A stretch of 64,000 nucleotides of DNA from Rhabdophis nuchalis (GCA_039707465.1 CM077647.1:121500610-121564609), one strand, 5' to 3'. Numbered from the stretch's first letter, positions 46,020-54,766 are shown. A program made the numbers and translations. The notes: generated from the letters alone by a model not told the origin.

Positions 46020-46231
46020 AATGAAAATGTTTATTGTTTAATCGGGTTTTAAGGGGTTTAGTTTTTACTATTTTGGGTTTTTAGCGCAGGGATAAACTGT
46101 TTAATCTTGATTTTATTTATATTTATGTATATTTATGTTTGTATTTTTTAAATATTTATGTTTGTATTTTTTAATTCTCCTGTGCACCGCTCCGAGTCCC
46201 TTCGGGGAGAGGAAGCGGTCTATAAATTAAA

Positions 46232-46325
<94 letters not shown>
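46020..46325 (+). mobile_element. L2 3' UTR with (ATT)n tail
   Basis: This is a third L2 3' end: CCGAGTCCCTTCGGGGAGAG, then TCTATAAATTAAAT, then about 31 ATT units (46231-46325). No coding sequence is attached. Confidence 0.9.
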
Positions 46326-46327
<2 letters not shown>

Positions 46328-46571
46328 TGTTTTTGGAGTTGGGAGTGGTTGAATTATCCACTTTTCTAACATGAGTTATTCTACTATATGTTTACAATGC
46401 TTGTAACCATTGAGGAGTGATTCATACTGATATTTTATGTTTGTTATATAATGTTCTGTTATATGCCCGCATACACATGCGCACACACTCTGTGTGTTTG
46501 TTAGAGTATACAACTATTCTGAATTTCTATACAAATGCATCTGTCTGAAATAAGTTACAAGTTTGAAGCAA

Positions 46572-47082
46572 TGAAAGCTTAAGGTAAGGCCACACTTGGA
46601 ATACTGCATTCAATTTTGGTCACCACGATGTAGAAAAGATGTGGAGACTCTAGAAAGTGTGCAGAGAAGAGCAACAAAGATGATTAGGGGACTGGAGACT
46701 AAAACATATGAAGAACGGTTGCAGGAACTGGGTATGTCTAGTTTAATAAAAAGAAGGACTAGGGGAGACATGATAGCAGTGTTTCAATATCTCAGGAGTT
46801 GCCACAAAGAAGAGGGAGTCAAACTATTCTCCAAAGCACCTGAGGGCAGAACAAGAAGCAATGGGTGGAAACTAATCAAGGAGAGCACTTAGAACTGAAG
46901 AGAAATTTCCTGACAGTTAGAATAATTAATCAGTGAAACAGCTCGCCTCCAAAAGTTGTGAATGCCCCAACACTACAAGTCTTCAATAAGATGTTGGATA
47001 GCCATTTGTTTGAAATGGTATAGGCAGGGAGTTGGACTAGATGACCTCCAAGGTCCCTTCCAACTCTGCTATTGTATTGTAA
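46572..47082 (+). mobile_element. CR1 LINE 3' fragment
   Basis: The plus strand encodes [34 protein letters not shown] and [15 protein letters not shown] (46596-46890), then shifts frame. It ends with AGTTGGACTAGATGACCTCC and CTCTGCTATTGTATTGTA at 47082. It lies 220 bp before the exon at 47302. Confidence 0.9.
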
Positions 47083-47282
47083 AGCACGCAATATAAGAAG
47101 AGAAACATAAATGTGAATAGCTACCTCTGCTGTGGGATGAAAATTTGGCCCTTGCTTAGTTCTCATAATGAATTAGCCATTTTCTTGCAGCACACCACAT
47201 TGGAAGTTCTGCTTTAAGGGACAATATTAGCCCGCCTCTCCTTCCAGCTATGTCTTTTGAAACATCTTATATCTTATTTCTG

Positions 47283-47301
47283 TTCTGTTCTTGATTCCTA
47301 G
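47283..47301 (+). promoter_or_regulatory. Splice acceptor of the ZNF385-like exon
   Basis: A T- and C-rich tract ends in CCTAG at 47297-47301. A second AG at 47306 could act as an alternative acceptor, but it would change the reading frame. Confidence 0.7.
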
Positions 47302-47444
47302 GTCCAGCTAATCACAACAACTCCCTCTTAGCCTCGCTTCCCATCCCAGGACGTTCTTTACATCCATCACTGGACATCAAGCATTTTCTGACTTTCCGCC
47401 TCAATGGCACCCCTCCACTCAACCTCTTTCCTAATTTCAATACG
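47302..47444 (+). CDS. Exon of a ZNF385-family zinc-finger gene
   Basis: A 143-nt exon is bounded by an acceptor (pyrimidine-rich TGTTCTGTTCTTGATTCCTAG, broken here as TGTTCTGTTC-TTGATTCCTAG) and a strong donor (GTGAGT at 47445). It starts with two bases of a split codon and then has 47 open codons. The peptide contains [19 protein letters not shown] and then [15 protein letters not shown]. The pattern SLDIKxF followed about 15 residues later by LFPNFN is what I recall from ZNF385 proteins, just before MDP(V/I)QKAV and the first zinc finger. The exon ends at a codon boundary, as expected if MDP starts the next exon. That exon is not in the window. Which paralogue it is cannot be decided here. 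ZNF385 proteins are nuclear nucleic-acid-binding zinc-finger proteins. Confidence 0.8.
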
Positions 47445-47887
47445 GTGAGTTTTTCTAGTTTGATCTATTTCTTCATTCCCACAGAGCAATGTCTTTAGCA
47501 CTGTATGGAGTTAGGTAGCAGCAAAATTATCCTCTACTTTCTGAGCTAGCCATTTTCACCCTAGAATATAACTATTCTGGGCCAATGTTTATCTCAGTCT
47601 TCTTTGTTAGCTCATTGCATAATTCACCCTGTTGATCCATAGACTTCAAGGTCAGACAGGACACATATGCTGGATCTATGTATGGTAGTTATATAAGTAC
47701 AGCCTGCACACACCCCATCATGTTCATCATATTATACCCCACCCCTACAGATGGAAAGCTTAAGCTAGCACCTAAAAAGAGATGCAAAGGTCACTGGGGA
47801 TTTTCAAGATGCCATAATGATGATAGCTATGTCATAAGGTTGTAGATGCAGCATGGCTTTCTAATTGATGGGAGGAATCACAAAGGA

Positions 47888-48092
47888 ATAGGAATAGAAA
47901 TAGAAAAACAGAGTTGAAAGGGATATTGGAGGTCTTCTAGTCCAACCCCCTGCTTAGGCAGGAAACCCTATACCATTTCAGACAAATGGTTACTAATCAC
48001 TTGTTAAAAACTTCCAGTGTTGGAGCATTCACAACTTCTGGAGGCAAGTTGTTCCAATGATTAATTGTTCTAATTATCAGGACATTTCAGGA
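47888..48092 (-). mobile_element. CR1 3' tail fragment
   Basis: Read on the minus strand it is the CR1 tail region (GGAACAACTTGCCTCCAGAA, CCATTTGTCTGAAATGGTAT and TTGGACTAGAAGACCTCC), more diverged than the copies at 14256 and 46572. It lies 440 bp after the exon, inside the next intron. Confidence 0.8.
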
Positions 48093-48534
48093 AATATGCT
48101 AAATTGACTTTACTTTTCTACTGATTTTCCATAATAGCTTGTGCAAAGCGCTCTTTGTTTCCTTAGAATTTTGTTTTCTCTGTATTTTTAAAGGTTGAAA
48201 TAACAGAGATATAGTCAATCATCACCAATTCTAAACATTGTGTATTTTGATATTCTTTAAAAACAGTAATGTTTCTATTTTCTTGGCATTACCTCTCCCA
48301 CAATTCAATAGGATTGCAACTCCAAAAATTCCCATCCAGTGTAAGATCATGGAAATTTCAAGTTGGGGCCAATTGTTCTTGAACATCTTCAAAAAAGACA
48401 GATGCAGTATCTACTCTGGTCTCCTGTTTTCACAGCAGACAGTAGATGTCATCAAGAGGTTGCAACTATCCCACTTTTGCCTCTTTATCTGACATAATAT
48501 TTCTGAATGTTTAGGATCCATTTAACAACTGTAC

Positions 48535-48680
48535 ATATGTATGTACATACATACATATGTATGTATGTATAAATGGTTGTGTGTCTGGGTGTAATATACT
48601 GTATGTATATAACACATGTATATACACACATATACATACATATATACATACATACATACATACATATATATAGTATGCAT
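48535..48680. repeat. (ATGT/ACAT)n and (TA)n microsatellites
   Basis: Imperfect runs of TGTATGTA and ACATACAT adjoin the tail of the first hammerhead element. Confidence 0.85.
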
Positions 48681-49005
48681 TTGTACTGATAGATAAATAA
48701 ATAAAGAGAGACTATGATAGATCTATTTCAAGCTGTTTAGCTCTCATCAGACAGCCATACCCTTATTTGGATTCAAACTCAGGCCGTTTGCATGTCAGGC
48801 AGCAGCCTTAACCATTCGGCCATGAGTTCTACTCCCTTATCAGCTGAGCCAGGGAAATAAGTCAATGTTTATGTCAGAGCACCTGGTATGCCCAAATATG
48901 GGAGGAAGGGAGCTTACTGCTACCCATTTTTGCCTTTCAACTCCAACCTAGGAGCCTTTCAGGCAGAAAACCATTTTGTGTGCATTTGTACTGATAGATA
49001 AAATA
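48680..49005 (-). mobile_element. tRNA-headed hammerhead element, dispersed copy
   Basis: On the minus strand this copy has a Ser/Leu-tRNA-like head: A-box region TGGCCGAATGGTTAAGG (about 48804-48820) and B box GAGTTTGAATCC (about 48768-48779). A 47-nt hammerhead (48710-48756) and the TTTATTTATTTATC body follow. The segment at 48830-49005 may be a second, reversed piece of the family body. The head differs from that in the 346-bp array while the ribozyme is the same. Confidence 0.75.
48710..48756 (-). ncRNA. Hammerhead ribozyme motif (type I)
   Basis: Stem I is GGCUGU with AUAGUC (Watson-Crick or G-U pairs). The core is CUGAUGA, stem II GAGC-UAAACA-GCUU, then GAAA, stem III AUAG-AU-CUAU, and C17 as the cleavage base. 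The stem I bases differ from the array copies, yet pairing is kept. Confidence 0.8.
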
Positions 49006-49009
49006 TTCT

Positions 49010-49520
49010 ATGTGAAAATATTCTCTCATTAATAGAGTCCTGTAAATGGTTGATGTAATCAGGGAAGCTGGATAGCTCAAGGCATAGAAAGGCTTGCCTG
49101 ATATGCTGGAAAGTGCCGGTTCAAATCCCAGCAGAAGGAGTATGGCCAGCTGAAGGAGGCTAATAAGCCAGCTCCTATTATGGCCCCTTTAAGGGAGGAG
49201 ACAAACTGTTATCCTTCTCTGCCTTTCGACTCAACCCAGAGATCATCTAGACAGAGAGCCAATGAGATTACTGCTGTGTGAAATTTTTTAGATATGTGTT
49301 AGATTTTTAAGGGCTGATTAATAAATAAGAGACCAGGATGGATCCATTTCGGGCTTATTAGCCCTCTTCAGCTGGCCATACTCCTTCTACTGGGATTTGA
49401 ACGAGCACTTTCAAGCATATCAGGCAAGCCTTTCTATGCCTTGAGCTATCCGGCTTCCCTGATTACATCAGCCATTTACAGGACTCTATTAATGAGAGAA
49501 TATTTTCACAGCTCCTGTTA
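49010..49520. mobile_element. Pair of hammerhead elements, head to head
   Basis: Bases 49035-49160 are a plus-strand piece: A box ATAGCTCAAGG (about 49072), B box GGTTCAAATCC (about 49119), then a cut-off hammerhead. Bases 49165-49510 are a full minus-strand element with the same head, a hammerhead (49331-49377), the body and the conserved CUCUGUCU/AGGCAGAG hairpin at about 49218-49257. The minus-strand element is the best dispersed relative of the 346-bp unit. Confidence 0.8.
49331..49377 (-). ncRNA. Hammerhead ribozyme motif (type I)
   Basis: GGCCAG | CUGAAGA | GGGC-UAAUAA-GCCC | GAA | AUGG-AU-CCAU | C | CUGGUC. All core bases are present, with N7 = A. Stems II and III use G-C where the 48710 copy uses A-U. 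Confidence 0.85.
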
Positions 49521-49539
49521 TGGCATAACATATATATAT

Positions 49540-49690
49540 GTTTTCGTAGATTTTCACGGGTGTAGGTATGCTGGCATTGCTGGCTTTGGGGATTTTCCCA
49601 TGTATATAGCATGGAGATGTTATTGCAACGTTTCGGCAAGATCTCACTTGCCATCATCAGGCAGGCTTCTGTCACAGGCATGTAACCTAC
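49540..49690 (-). mobile_element. Penelope-like element 3' UTR fragment
   Basis: Read on the minus strand: GCCTGATGATGGCAAG, a loop, CTTGCCGAAACGTTGC, then CATGGGAAAATCCCC and CACCCGTGAAAATC. The order is the same after the PLE ORFs at 49785 and 56084. No coding part remains. Confidence 0.7.
49652..49671 (-). ncRNA. Hammerhead-like hairpin in PLE 3' UTR (copy A)
   Basis: CUGAUGAU precedes a 6-bp stem GGCAAG/CUUGCC with loop UGAGAU, and GAAACG follows. Coordinates are approximate. Compare the same motif at 49767-49797 and 56081-56116. An extra U before the stem and the lack of a clear stem I make ribozyme activity uncertain. Confidence 0.5.
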
Positions 49691-49761
49691 ATATATATAT
49701 GTAGGTTATGGTTTATTTGGGTCTTTTCCCGTGTAAAATTAAAAGTGTTTTTGCAACGTTT

Positions 49762-49797
49762 CGACGGGATCACACCCGTCATCATCAGGCTGGTGCC
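49762..49797 (-). ncRNA. Hammerhead-like hairpin overlapping PLE stop codon (copy B)
   Basis: CUGAUGAU is followed by stem GACGGG/CCCGUC (loop UGUGAU) and GAAACG. The UGA of CUGAUGA is the stop codon of the ORF. The stem differs at most positions from copies A and D but still pairs fully. Confidence 0.55.
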
Positions 49798-50572
49798 TTT
49801 GTTTTCTTGTGAGTAAACTGTGATCGAAGTGGCAGTTTTTCTATAAGTAGAGGTGGGGGGGGTTGGAATGCTGGCTGTGCTGCTTTAAACGGATTGGTTG
49901 ACTGATTTGTCACATCCTGATTGGTAGATGGAGTTGATGTTTGTTGAGGATAATGGGTAATGGTGTCAGTTTTTGTGGCTGGGACTCGTTTAATGGCTTT
50001 TTTGTAAATTAGGACGTCCAGAAAGGGAAGTTGGTTGTTATCTTCTATTTCCATAGTGAATTGTATTTTGGGGTGTAGGCTGTTAAGATGTGTGAAGAAG
50101 TTGTCTAGTTTTTCTTTTCCGTGTGGCCAAATTACAAAAGTGTCATCTACATATCTAAGCCAGAGTTTGGGTTTGTGTTCAGATTTATCTAAGGCATTAA
50201 TTTCAAAGTGTTCCATGTAAAGGTTTGCGATGACTGGTGAGAGAGGTGATCCCATAGGTGCTCCTTCTATCTGTTTGTATCTTTATCCATTGTGAATGAA
50301 GTATGTGTTGGTTAGACAGTGGTTGGTCAGATCCAGGATGTACTGGGGGGGGGGTTGTATTTGTTCTGGATAGCTGTCAAGGCTTCTTTTATAGGCACTT
50401 GGGTGAAGAGGGATATGACATCAAAACTCACGAGTAGATCGCTTGGCTGTAGATTTTGTTTCTTTATTGTTTCTATGAAGTGGAATGAGTTTTGTACATG
50501 TGAGTTGATGGATTCTGCATAGAGTTGTAATTTTTTTGCGAGGAACTTGGCAAGATTCTGTAGAGGTCATCC
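49785..50572 (-). pseudogene. Penelope-like reverse transcriptase, truncated
   Basis: From about 50560 the minus strand reads KFLAKKLQLYAESINSH, then SFDVISLFTQVPIKEAL (RT motif A), then breaks near a run of C at about 50350. The frame 50255-49785 has GSPLSPVIANLYMEHFE, the catalytic WLRYVDDTFVIW and NSLHPKIQFTMEIEDN, typical of PLE RTs. After LPFLDVLIYKK it runs straight into the Pro/Asn/Gln-rich C-terminal tail and ends THKKTKAPA. The rest of the RT and the GIY-YIG domain are deleted. PLEs copy their RNA onto nicked DNA. Confidence 0.88.
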
Positions 50573-50710
50573 TCTAGTAGATCTATTTTGAGCTTTTTAG
50601 CTCTCATCAGCTAGTCATACTCTTACTGGGATAAGTAAGAGTATGATTAGCTGATGAGAGCTAAAAAGCTCAAAATAGATCTATCCTAGTCTCTCTGATT
50701 TATTTATTGA
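50570..50710. mobile_element. Inverted dimer of hammerhead element pieces
   Basis: A minus-strand hammerhead lacking one side of stem I (about 50578-50616) faces a plus-strand one (50645-50691) across ACTCTTACTGGGATAAGTAAG, giving a hairpin of about 45-bp arms. The plus-strand half continues to TTTATTTATTGATCAGCTCA. Confidence 0.8.
50645..50691 (+). ncRNA. Hammerhead motif with damaged core
   Basis: GAUUAG | CUGAUGA | GAGC-UAAAAA-GCUC | AAA | AUAG-AU-CUAU | C | CUAGUC. The G of the GAAA box is A, which should abolish activity. Stem I uses U-A and U-G pairs where the array has C-G pairs. Confidence 0.75.
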
Positions 50711-50727
50711 TCAGCTCATAATACTAA

Positions 50728-50836
50728 CATCCATCCATCCATCCATCCATCCATCCATCCATCCATCCATCCATACATCCATACATCCATCCATCCATCC
50801 ATCCATCCATACATATATATATATATATATATATAT
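50728..50836. repeat. (CATC)n and (TA)n microsatellites
   Basis: CATC units (50728-50808) and then TA units lie directly before the 346-bp array. Confidence 0.9.
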
Positions 50837-51019
50837 GAAGTGGATATATTGTTACAGCTTCCTGTTAGGCCTATTAAGGGAGGAGACAAACTTGTCATCC
50901 TTCTCTGTCCTTCGACTCAACCTAGAGACCATCCAGACAGAGACCTATTAAATTGCTGCTGTCTTTTTAGATATGTGTTAAATTTCTTTTAAGGGATGAT
51001 TAGTAATAATTAATTAAGA

Positions 51020-51066
51020 GACCAGGATGGATCCATTTCGGGCTCCTTAGCCCTCGTCAGCTGGCC
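51020..51066 (-). ncRNA. Hammerhead ribozyme, array unit 1
   Basis: GGCCAG | CUGACGA | GGGC-UAAGGA-GCCC | GAA | AUGG-AU-CCAU | C | CUGGUC. All 6 stem I pairs, 4 stem II pairs and 4 stem III pairs form (one G-U). Core nucleotides are complete, with N7 = C. Stem III has only a 2-nt loop, as in small type I hammerheads that often work as dimers. Confidence 0.88.
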
Positions 51067-51365
51067 ATACTTCCCTACAGGGATTTGAACTGGTGCTCTC
51101 CAGCATTCGAAGCAGGCTTCTCTATGCCTTGAGCTAACCAGTTTCCCTGATTACATCATCCTTTCTACAGGATTTTATTGATGAAGTGGATATATTGTTA
51201 CAGCTTCCTGTTAGGCCTATTAAGGGAGGAGACAAACTTGTCATCCTTCTCTGTCCTTCGACTCAACCTAGAGACCATCCAGACAGAGACCTATTAAATT
51301 GCTGCTGTCTTTTTAGATATGTGTTAAATTTCTTTTAAGGGATGATTAGTAATAATTAATTAAGA

Positions 51366-51412
51366 GACCAGGATGGATCCATTTCGGGCTCCTTAGCCCT
51401 CGTCAGCTGGCC
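51366..51412 (-). ncRNA. Hammerhead ribozyme, array unit 2
   Basis: The sequence is identical to unit 1 over all 47 nt, 346 bp further on. Confidence 0.88.
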
Positions 51413-51711
51413 ATACTTCCCTACAGGGATTTGAACTGGTGCTCTCCAGCATTCGAAGCAGGCTTCTCTATGCCTTGAGCTAACCAGTTTCCCTGATTAC
51501 ATCATCCTTTCTACAGGATTTTATTGATGAAGTGGATATATTGTTACAGCTTCCTGTTAGGCCTATTAAGGGAGGAGACAAACTTGTCATCCTTCTCTGT
51601 CCTTCGACTCAACCTAGAGACCATCCAGACAGAGACCTATTAAATTGCTGCTGTCTTTTTAGATATGTGTTAAATTTCTTTTAAGGGATGATTAGTAATA
51701 ATTAATTAAGA

Positions 51712-51758
51712 GACCAGGATGGATCCATTTCGGGCTCCTTAGCCCTCGTCAGCTGGCC
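51712..51758 (-). ncRNA. Hammerhead ribozyme, array unit 3
   Basis: The sequence is identical to unit 1. Cleavage here and in unit 2 would release a 346-nt monomer. Confidence 0.88.
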
Positions 51759-52057
51759 ATACTTCCCTACAGGGATTTGAACTGGTGCTCTCCAGCATTC
51801 GAAGCAGGCTTCTCTATGCCTTGAGCTAACCAGTTTCCCTGATTACATCATCCTTTCTACAGGATTTTATTGATGAAGTGGATATATTGTTACAGCTCCC
51901 TGTTAGGCCTATTAAGGGAGGAGACAAACTTGTCATCCTTCTCTGTCCTTCGACTCAACCTAGAGACCATCCAGACAGAGACCTATTAAATTGCTGCTGT
52001 CTTTTTAGATATGTGTTAAATTTCTTTTAAGGGATGATTAGTAATAATTAATTAAGA

Positions 52058-52104
52058 GACCAGGATGGATCCATTTCGGGCTCCTTAGCCCTCGTCAGCT
52101 GGCC
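52058..52104 (-). ncRNA. Hammerhead ribozyme, array unit 4
   Basis: The sequence is identical to unit 1 over the motif. Confidence 0.88.
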
Positions 52105-52403
52105 ATACTTCCCTACAGGGATTTGAACTGGTGCTCTCCAGCATTCGAAGCAGGCTTCTCTATGCCTTGAGCTAACCAGTTTCCCTGATTACATCATCCT
52201 TTCTACAGGATTTTATTGATGAAGTGGATATATTGTTACAGCTCCCTGTTAGGCCTATTAAGGGAGGAGACAAACTTGTCATCCTTCTCTGTCCTTCGAC
52301 TCAACCTAGAGACCATCCAGACAGAGACCTATTAAATTGCTGCTGTCTTTTTAGATATGTGTTAAATTTCTTTTAAGGGATGATTAGTAATAATTAATTA
52401 AGA

Positions 52404-52450
52404 GACCAGGATGGATCCATTTCGGGCTCCTTAGCCCTCGTCAGCTGGCC
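52404..52450 (-). ncRNA. Hammerhead ribozyme, array unit 5
   Basis: The sequence is identical to unit 1. It is the last minus-strand ribozyme before the inversion point at about 52740. Confidence 0.88.
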
Positions 52451-52943
52451 ATACTTCCCTACAGGGATTTGAACTGGTGCTCTCCAGCATTCGAAGCAGG
52501 CTTCTCTATGCCTTGAGCTAACCAGTTTCCCTGATTACATCATCCTTTCTACAGGATTTTATTGATGAAGTGGATATATTGTTACAGCTTCCTGTTAGGC
52601 CTATTAAGGGAGGAGACAAACTTGTCATCCTTCTCTGTCCTTCGACTCAACCTAGAGACCATCCAGACAGAGACCTATTAAATTGCTGCTGTCTTTTTAG
52701 ATATGTGTTAAATTTCTTTTAAGGGATGATTAGTAATAATAATAAAAGAAATTTAACACATATCTAAAAAGACAGCAGCAATTTAATAGGTCTCTGTCTG
52801 GATGGTCTCTAGGTTGAGTCGAAGGACAGAGAAGGATGACAAGTTTGTCTCCTCCCTTAATAGGCCTAACAGGAAGCTGTAACAATATATCCACTTCATC
52901 AATAAAATCCTGTAGAAAGGATGATGTAATCAGGGAAACTGGT

Positions 52944-52999
52944 TAGCTCAAGGCATAGAGAAGCCTGCTTCGAATGCTGGAGAGCACCAGTTCAAATCC
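52944..52999 (+). promoter_or_regulatory. tRNA-like polymerase III boxes in array unit
   Basis: The A box TAGCTCAAGG lies at 52944-52953 and the B box AGTTCAAATCC at 52989-52999, spaced as in tRNA genes. The same boxes lie 346 bp on (53290 and 53335) and, on the minus strand, in each direct unit (for example 51081-51091 and 51127-51136). They end 15 nt before the ribozyme. Confidence 0.75.
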
Positions 53000-53013
53000 C
53001 TGTAGGGAAGTAT

Positions 53014-53060
53014 GGCCAGCTGACGAGGGCTAAGGAGCCCGAAATGGATCCATCCTGGTC
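53014..53060 (+). ncRNA. Hammerhead ribozyme, inverted unit 1
   Basis: GGCCAG 53014-53019, CUGACGA 53020-53026, stem II 53027-53040, GAA 53041-53043, stem III 53044-53053, C17 at 53054, stem I return strand CUGGUC 53055-53060. The predicted cut is after 53054. Confidence 0.88.
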
Positions 53061-53359
53061 TCTTAATTAATTATTACTAATCATCCCTTAAAAGAAATTT
53101 AACACATATCTAAAAAGACAGCAGCAATTTAATAGGTCTCTGTCTGGATGGTCTCTAGGTTGAGTCGAAGGACAGAGAAGGATGATAAGTTTGTCTCCTC
53201 CCTTAATAGGCCTAACAGGAAGCTGTAACAATATATCCACTTCATCAATAAAATCCTGTAGAAAGGATGATGTAATCAGGGAAACTGGTTAGCTCAAGGC
53301 ATAGAGAAGCCTGCTTCGAATGCTGGAGAGCACCAGTTCAAATCCCTGTAGGGAAGTAT

Positions 53360-53406
53360 GGCCAGCTGACGAGGGCTAAGGAGCCCGAAATGGATCCATC
53401 CTGGTC
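53360..53406 (+). ncRNA. Hammerhead ribozyme, inverted unit 2
   Basis: The sequence is identical to the motif at 53014. The predicted cut is after 53400, giving a 346-nt monomer together with the cut after 53054. Confidence 0.88.
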
Positions 53407-53503
53407 TCTTAATTAATTATTACTAATCATCCCTTAAAAGAAATTTTACATATATATATATGTTAGTTTTTTATGAGCTGATTAATAAATTAAATTAGAG
53501 AGA

Positions 53504-53550
53504 GACCAGGATAGATCTATTTCGAGCTTATTAGCTCTCATCAGCTGGCC
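53504..53550 (-). ncRNA. Hammerhead ribozyme, dispersed copy
   Basis: GGCCAG | CUGAUGA | GAGC-UAAUAA-GCUC | GAA | AUAG-AU-CUAU | C | CUGGUC. The core is complete. It belongs to a short element piece at 53455-53575 with a diverged B box (GGGTTCGAATACC) on the minus strand. Confidence 0.85.
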
Positions 53551-53597
53551 ATACTGGTATTCGAACCCAGTATATATATATGTTACGTTTATTACGT

Positions 53598-53732
<135 letters not shown>

Positions 53733-54613
53733 GTATTTTTCGGAGTATAAGACGCACCTAGGTTTTAAAGAGACAATTTTTTTTAAAGTAGGTAGGTCGG
53801 TAGAGGGATAGAGAGAGAGAAATAGAGAGAGAAAAAAACAGTAGATAGGTAGGGGGAGAGAGAGAGTAGGTAGGAGGGGAAAAGATAGATAGAGGGGGGA
53901 GAGAGAGAAATACAGTAGGAAGGGAGAGAGAGAGAGAAATACAGTAGGGAGGGAGAGAGAGAGAGAAATACAATAGGTAGGGAGGGGGAGAGAGTGTGTA
54001 AATAGGTAGAAAAAGGGGAGAGAGAGAAAGAGAGAGAATTACTGTAGGGAGGGAGAGAGGGAGAGAGAGAGTGAGTGAGTATGTAGGTAGGTAGATTTTC
54101 CAGGTGTATTTACCCATGTGCTGGAGAAGGAAATTGCTGCAGCACCTAAAACTTTGTTTCTGCTGGCACAGCACTTGATCAATGTAATTCTCATCAACCA
54201 CTCTACTAAACAGCCTTCCAAAAGAGGTTTTTGCACTCTGCAAATCTCCCCAAAATGGCCCGTTTTTTGCAAAAACTGGCCCGTTTTCCCCCCCTTCAAA
54301 TAAAAGGCATAACTAGCCTTGGAGGGGCTTGCAGAAAATGGACTATTTGGTCAAAAAAATTGCATGCTTAGCCTTCTGGAGGCTTATAGAGTACTGCTGG
54401 GGGCTGGGGGGAGGGCAGAAAACGCCCTGGTTTTTGCTCAGTTCTGCCCTCCCCAGCCTTCAGGAGCTCTCTGCAAAAGCTCTACAAGGCTTGCACAGCT
54501 GTTTTGGTGAAGGGGCACGGCTTCAGGAGGCAAAAAATGCTGTATTCGATGTATAAGACACCCCCAGGTTTTCAGCCTCTTTGGAGGAAAAAAGGTGCGT
54601 CTTATACTCCGAA
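53733..54613. mobile_element. TIR element carrying a TAGG/GAGA minisatellite
   Basis: TATTTTTCGGAGTATAAGAC at the left is matched by its complement at about 54594-54613. The inner repeat continues GCACCTAGGTTTT (left) and ends AAAAAGGTGCGTC (right). The end resembles that of the MITE at 21493. The interior at 53790-54090 is a minisatellite of GTAGGTAGG and GAGAGAGAAATACAGTAG units. No transposase is present. The ends lie in CA/TG repeats, so the target duplication cannot be read. Confidence 0.7.
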
Positions 54614-54619
54614 AAATAT

Positions 54620-54620
<1 letters not shown>

Positions 54621-54664
<44 letters not shown>
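54621..54664. repeat. (GT)n microsatellite
   Basis: About 22 GT units lie directly after the TIR element and before the next hammerhead element. Confidence 0.95.
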
Positions 54665-54666
<2 letters not shown>

Positions 54667-54700
54667 GGTTTTTTGAGCTGATCAATAAATAAATCAGGGA

Positions 54701-54747
54701 GACTAGGATAGATCTATTTCGAGCTATTTAGCTCTCATCAGCTAGCC
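54701..54747 (-). ncRNA. Hammerhead ribozyme, dispersed copy
   Basis: GGCUAG | CUGAUGA | GAGC-UAAAUA-GCUC | GAA | AUAG-AU-CUAU | C | CUAGUC. A U-A pair in stem I replaces the C-G pair of the array, a compensatory change. Confidence 0.85.
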
Positions 54748-54766
54748 ATACCCTTACTGGGATTCT

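Larger units (their letters stand above)
49690..50575 (-). mobile_element. Penelope-like element with internal deletion (copy B)
   Basis: On the minus strand it holds the RT core, a deletion joining RT to the C-terminal tail, the stop, the hammerhead-like hairpin and the 3' UTR. Hammerhead-element sequence adjoins both sides. Confidence 0.85.
50837..52739 (-). repeat. 346-bp tandem array of hammerhead element (direct part)
   Basis: GATGAAGTGG recurs at 51180, 51526, 51872, 52218 and 52564, exactly 346 bp apart; the first unit (from 50837) is 343 bp and the last is cut at 52739. The units are almost identical. The main variant is CAGCTCCC for CAGCTTCC in the units starting 51872 and 52218. 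On the minus strand every full unit has an A box (TAGCTCAAGG), a B box (AGTTCAAATCC), a complete hammerhead, and then the body with the CUCUGUCU/GGACAGAG hairpin. The low divergence points to recent amplification or gene conversion. Confidence 0.95.
52740..53445 (+). repeat. 346-bp array, inverted part
   Basis: The array turns at about 52735-52745 and two units follow in the opposite orientation (GAAATTTAAC or GAAATTT at 52748, 53094 and 53440, again 346 bp apart). The sequence is nearly the exact complement of the direct part; one visible difference is GATGATAAG for GATGACAAG at about 53184. Confidence 0.93.

Noticed and set aside
49145..49165. A further hammerhead after the plus-strand head
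   Set aside because: GGCCAGCTGAAGGAGGCTAA starts like the motif, but the core is altered and stem III with the return strand is missing; it is a truncated piece.
52935..53010. A functional tRNA gene in the 346-bp unit
   Set aside because: A and B boxes are present, but I could not fold a convincing acceptor and anticodon arm, and the copies are multiplied with the ribozyme. It is a tRNA-derived promoter rather than a tRNA gene.
50837..53445. Could the regular 346-bp repeats be a CRISPR array or an rDNA/5S cluster?
   Set aside because: There are no short repeats with unique spacers, the whole unit is repeated, and the host is a vertebrate. The unit does not resemble 5S rRNA; its boxes are tRNA-like and it carries a hammerhead.
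54118..54556. Short plus-strand frames in the TIR element as a transposase
   Set aside because: No DDE/D or zinc-finger motif is visible, and the frames overlap each other in different phases.
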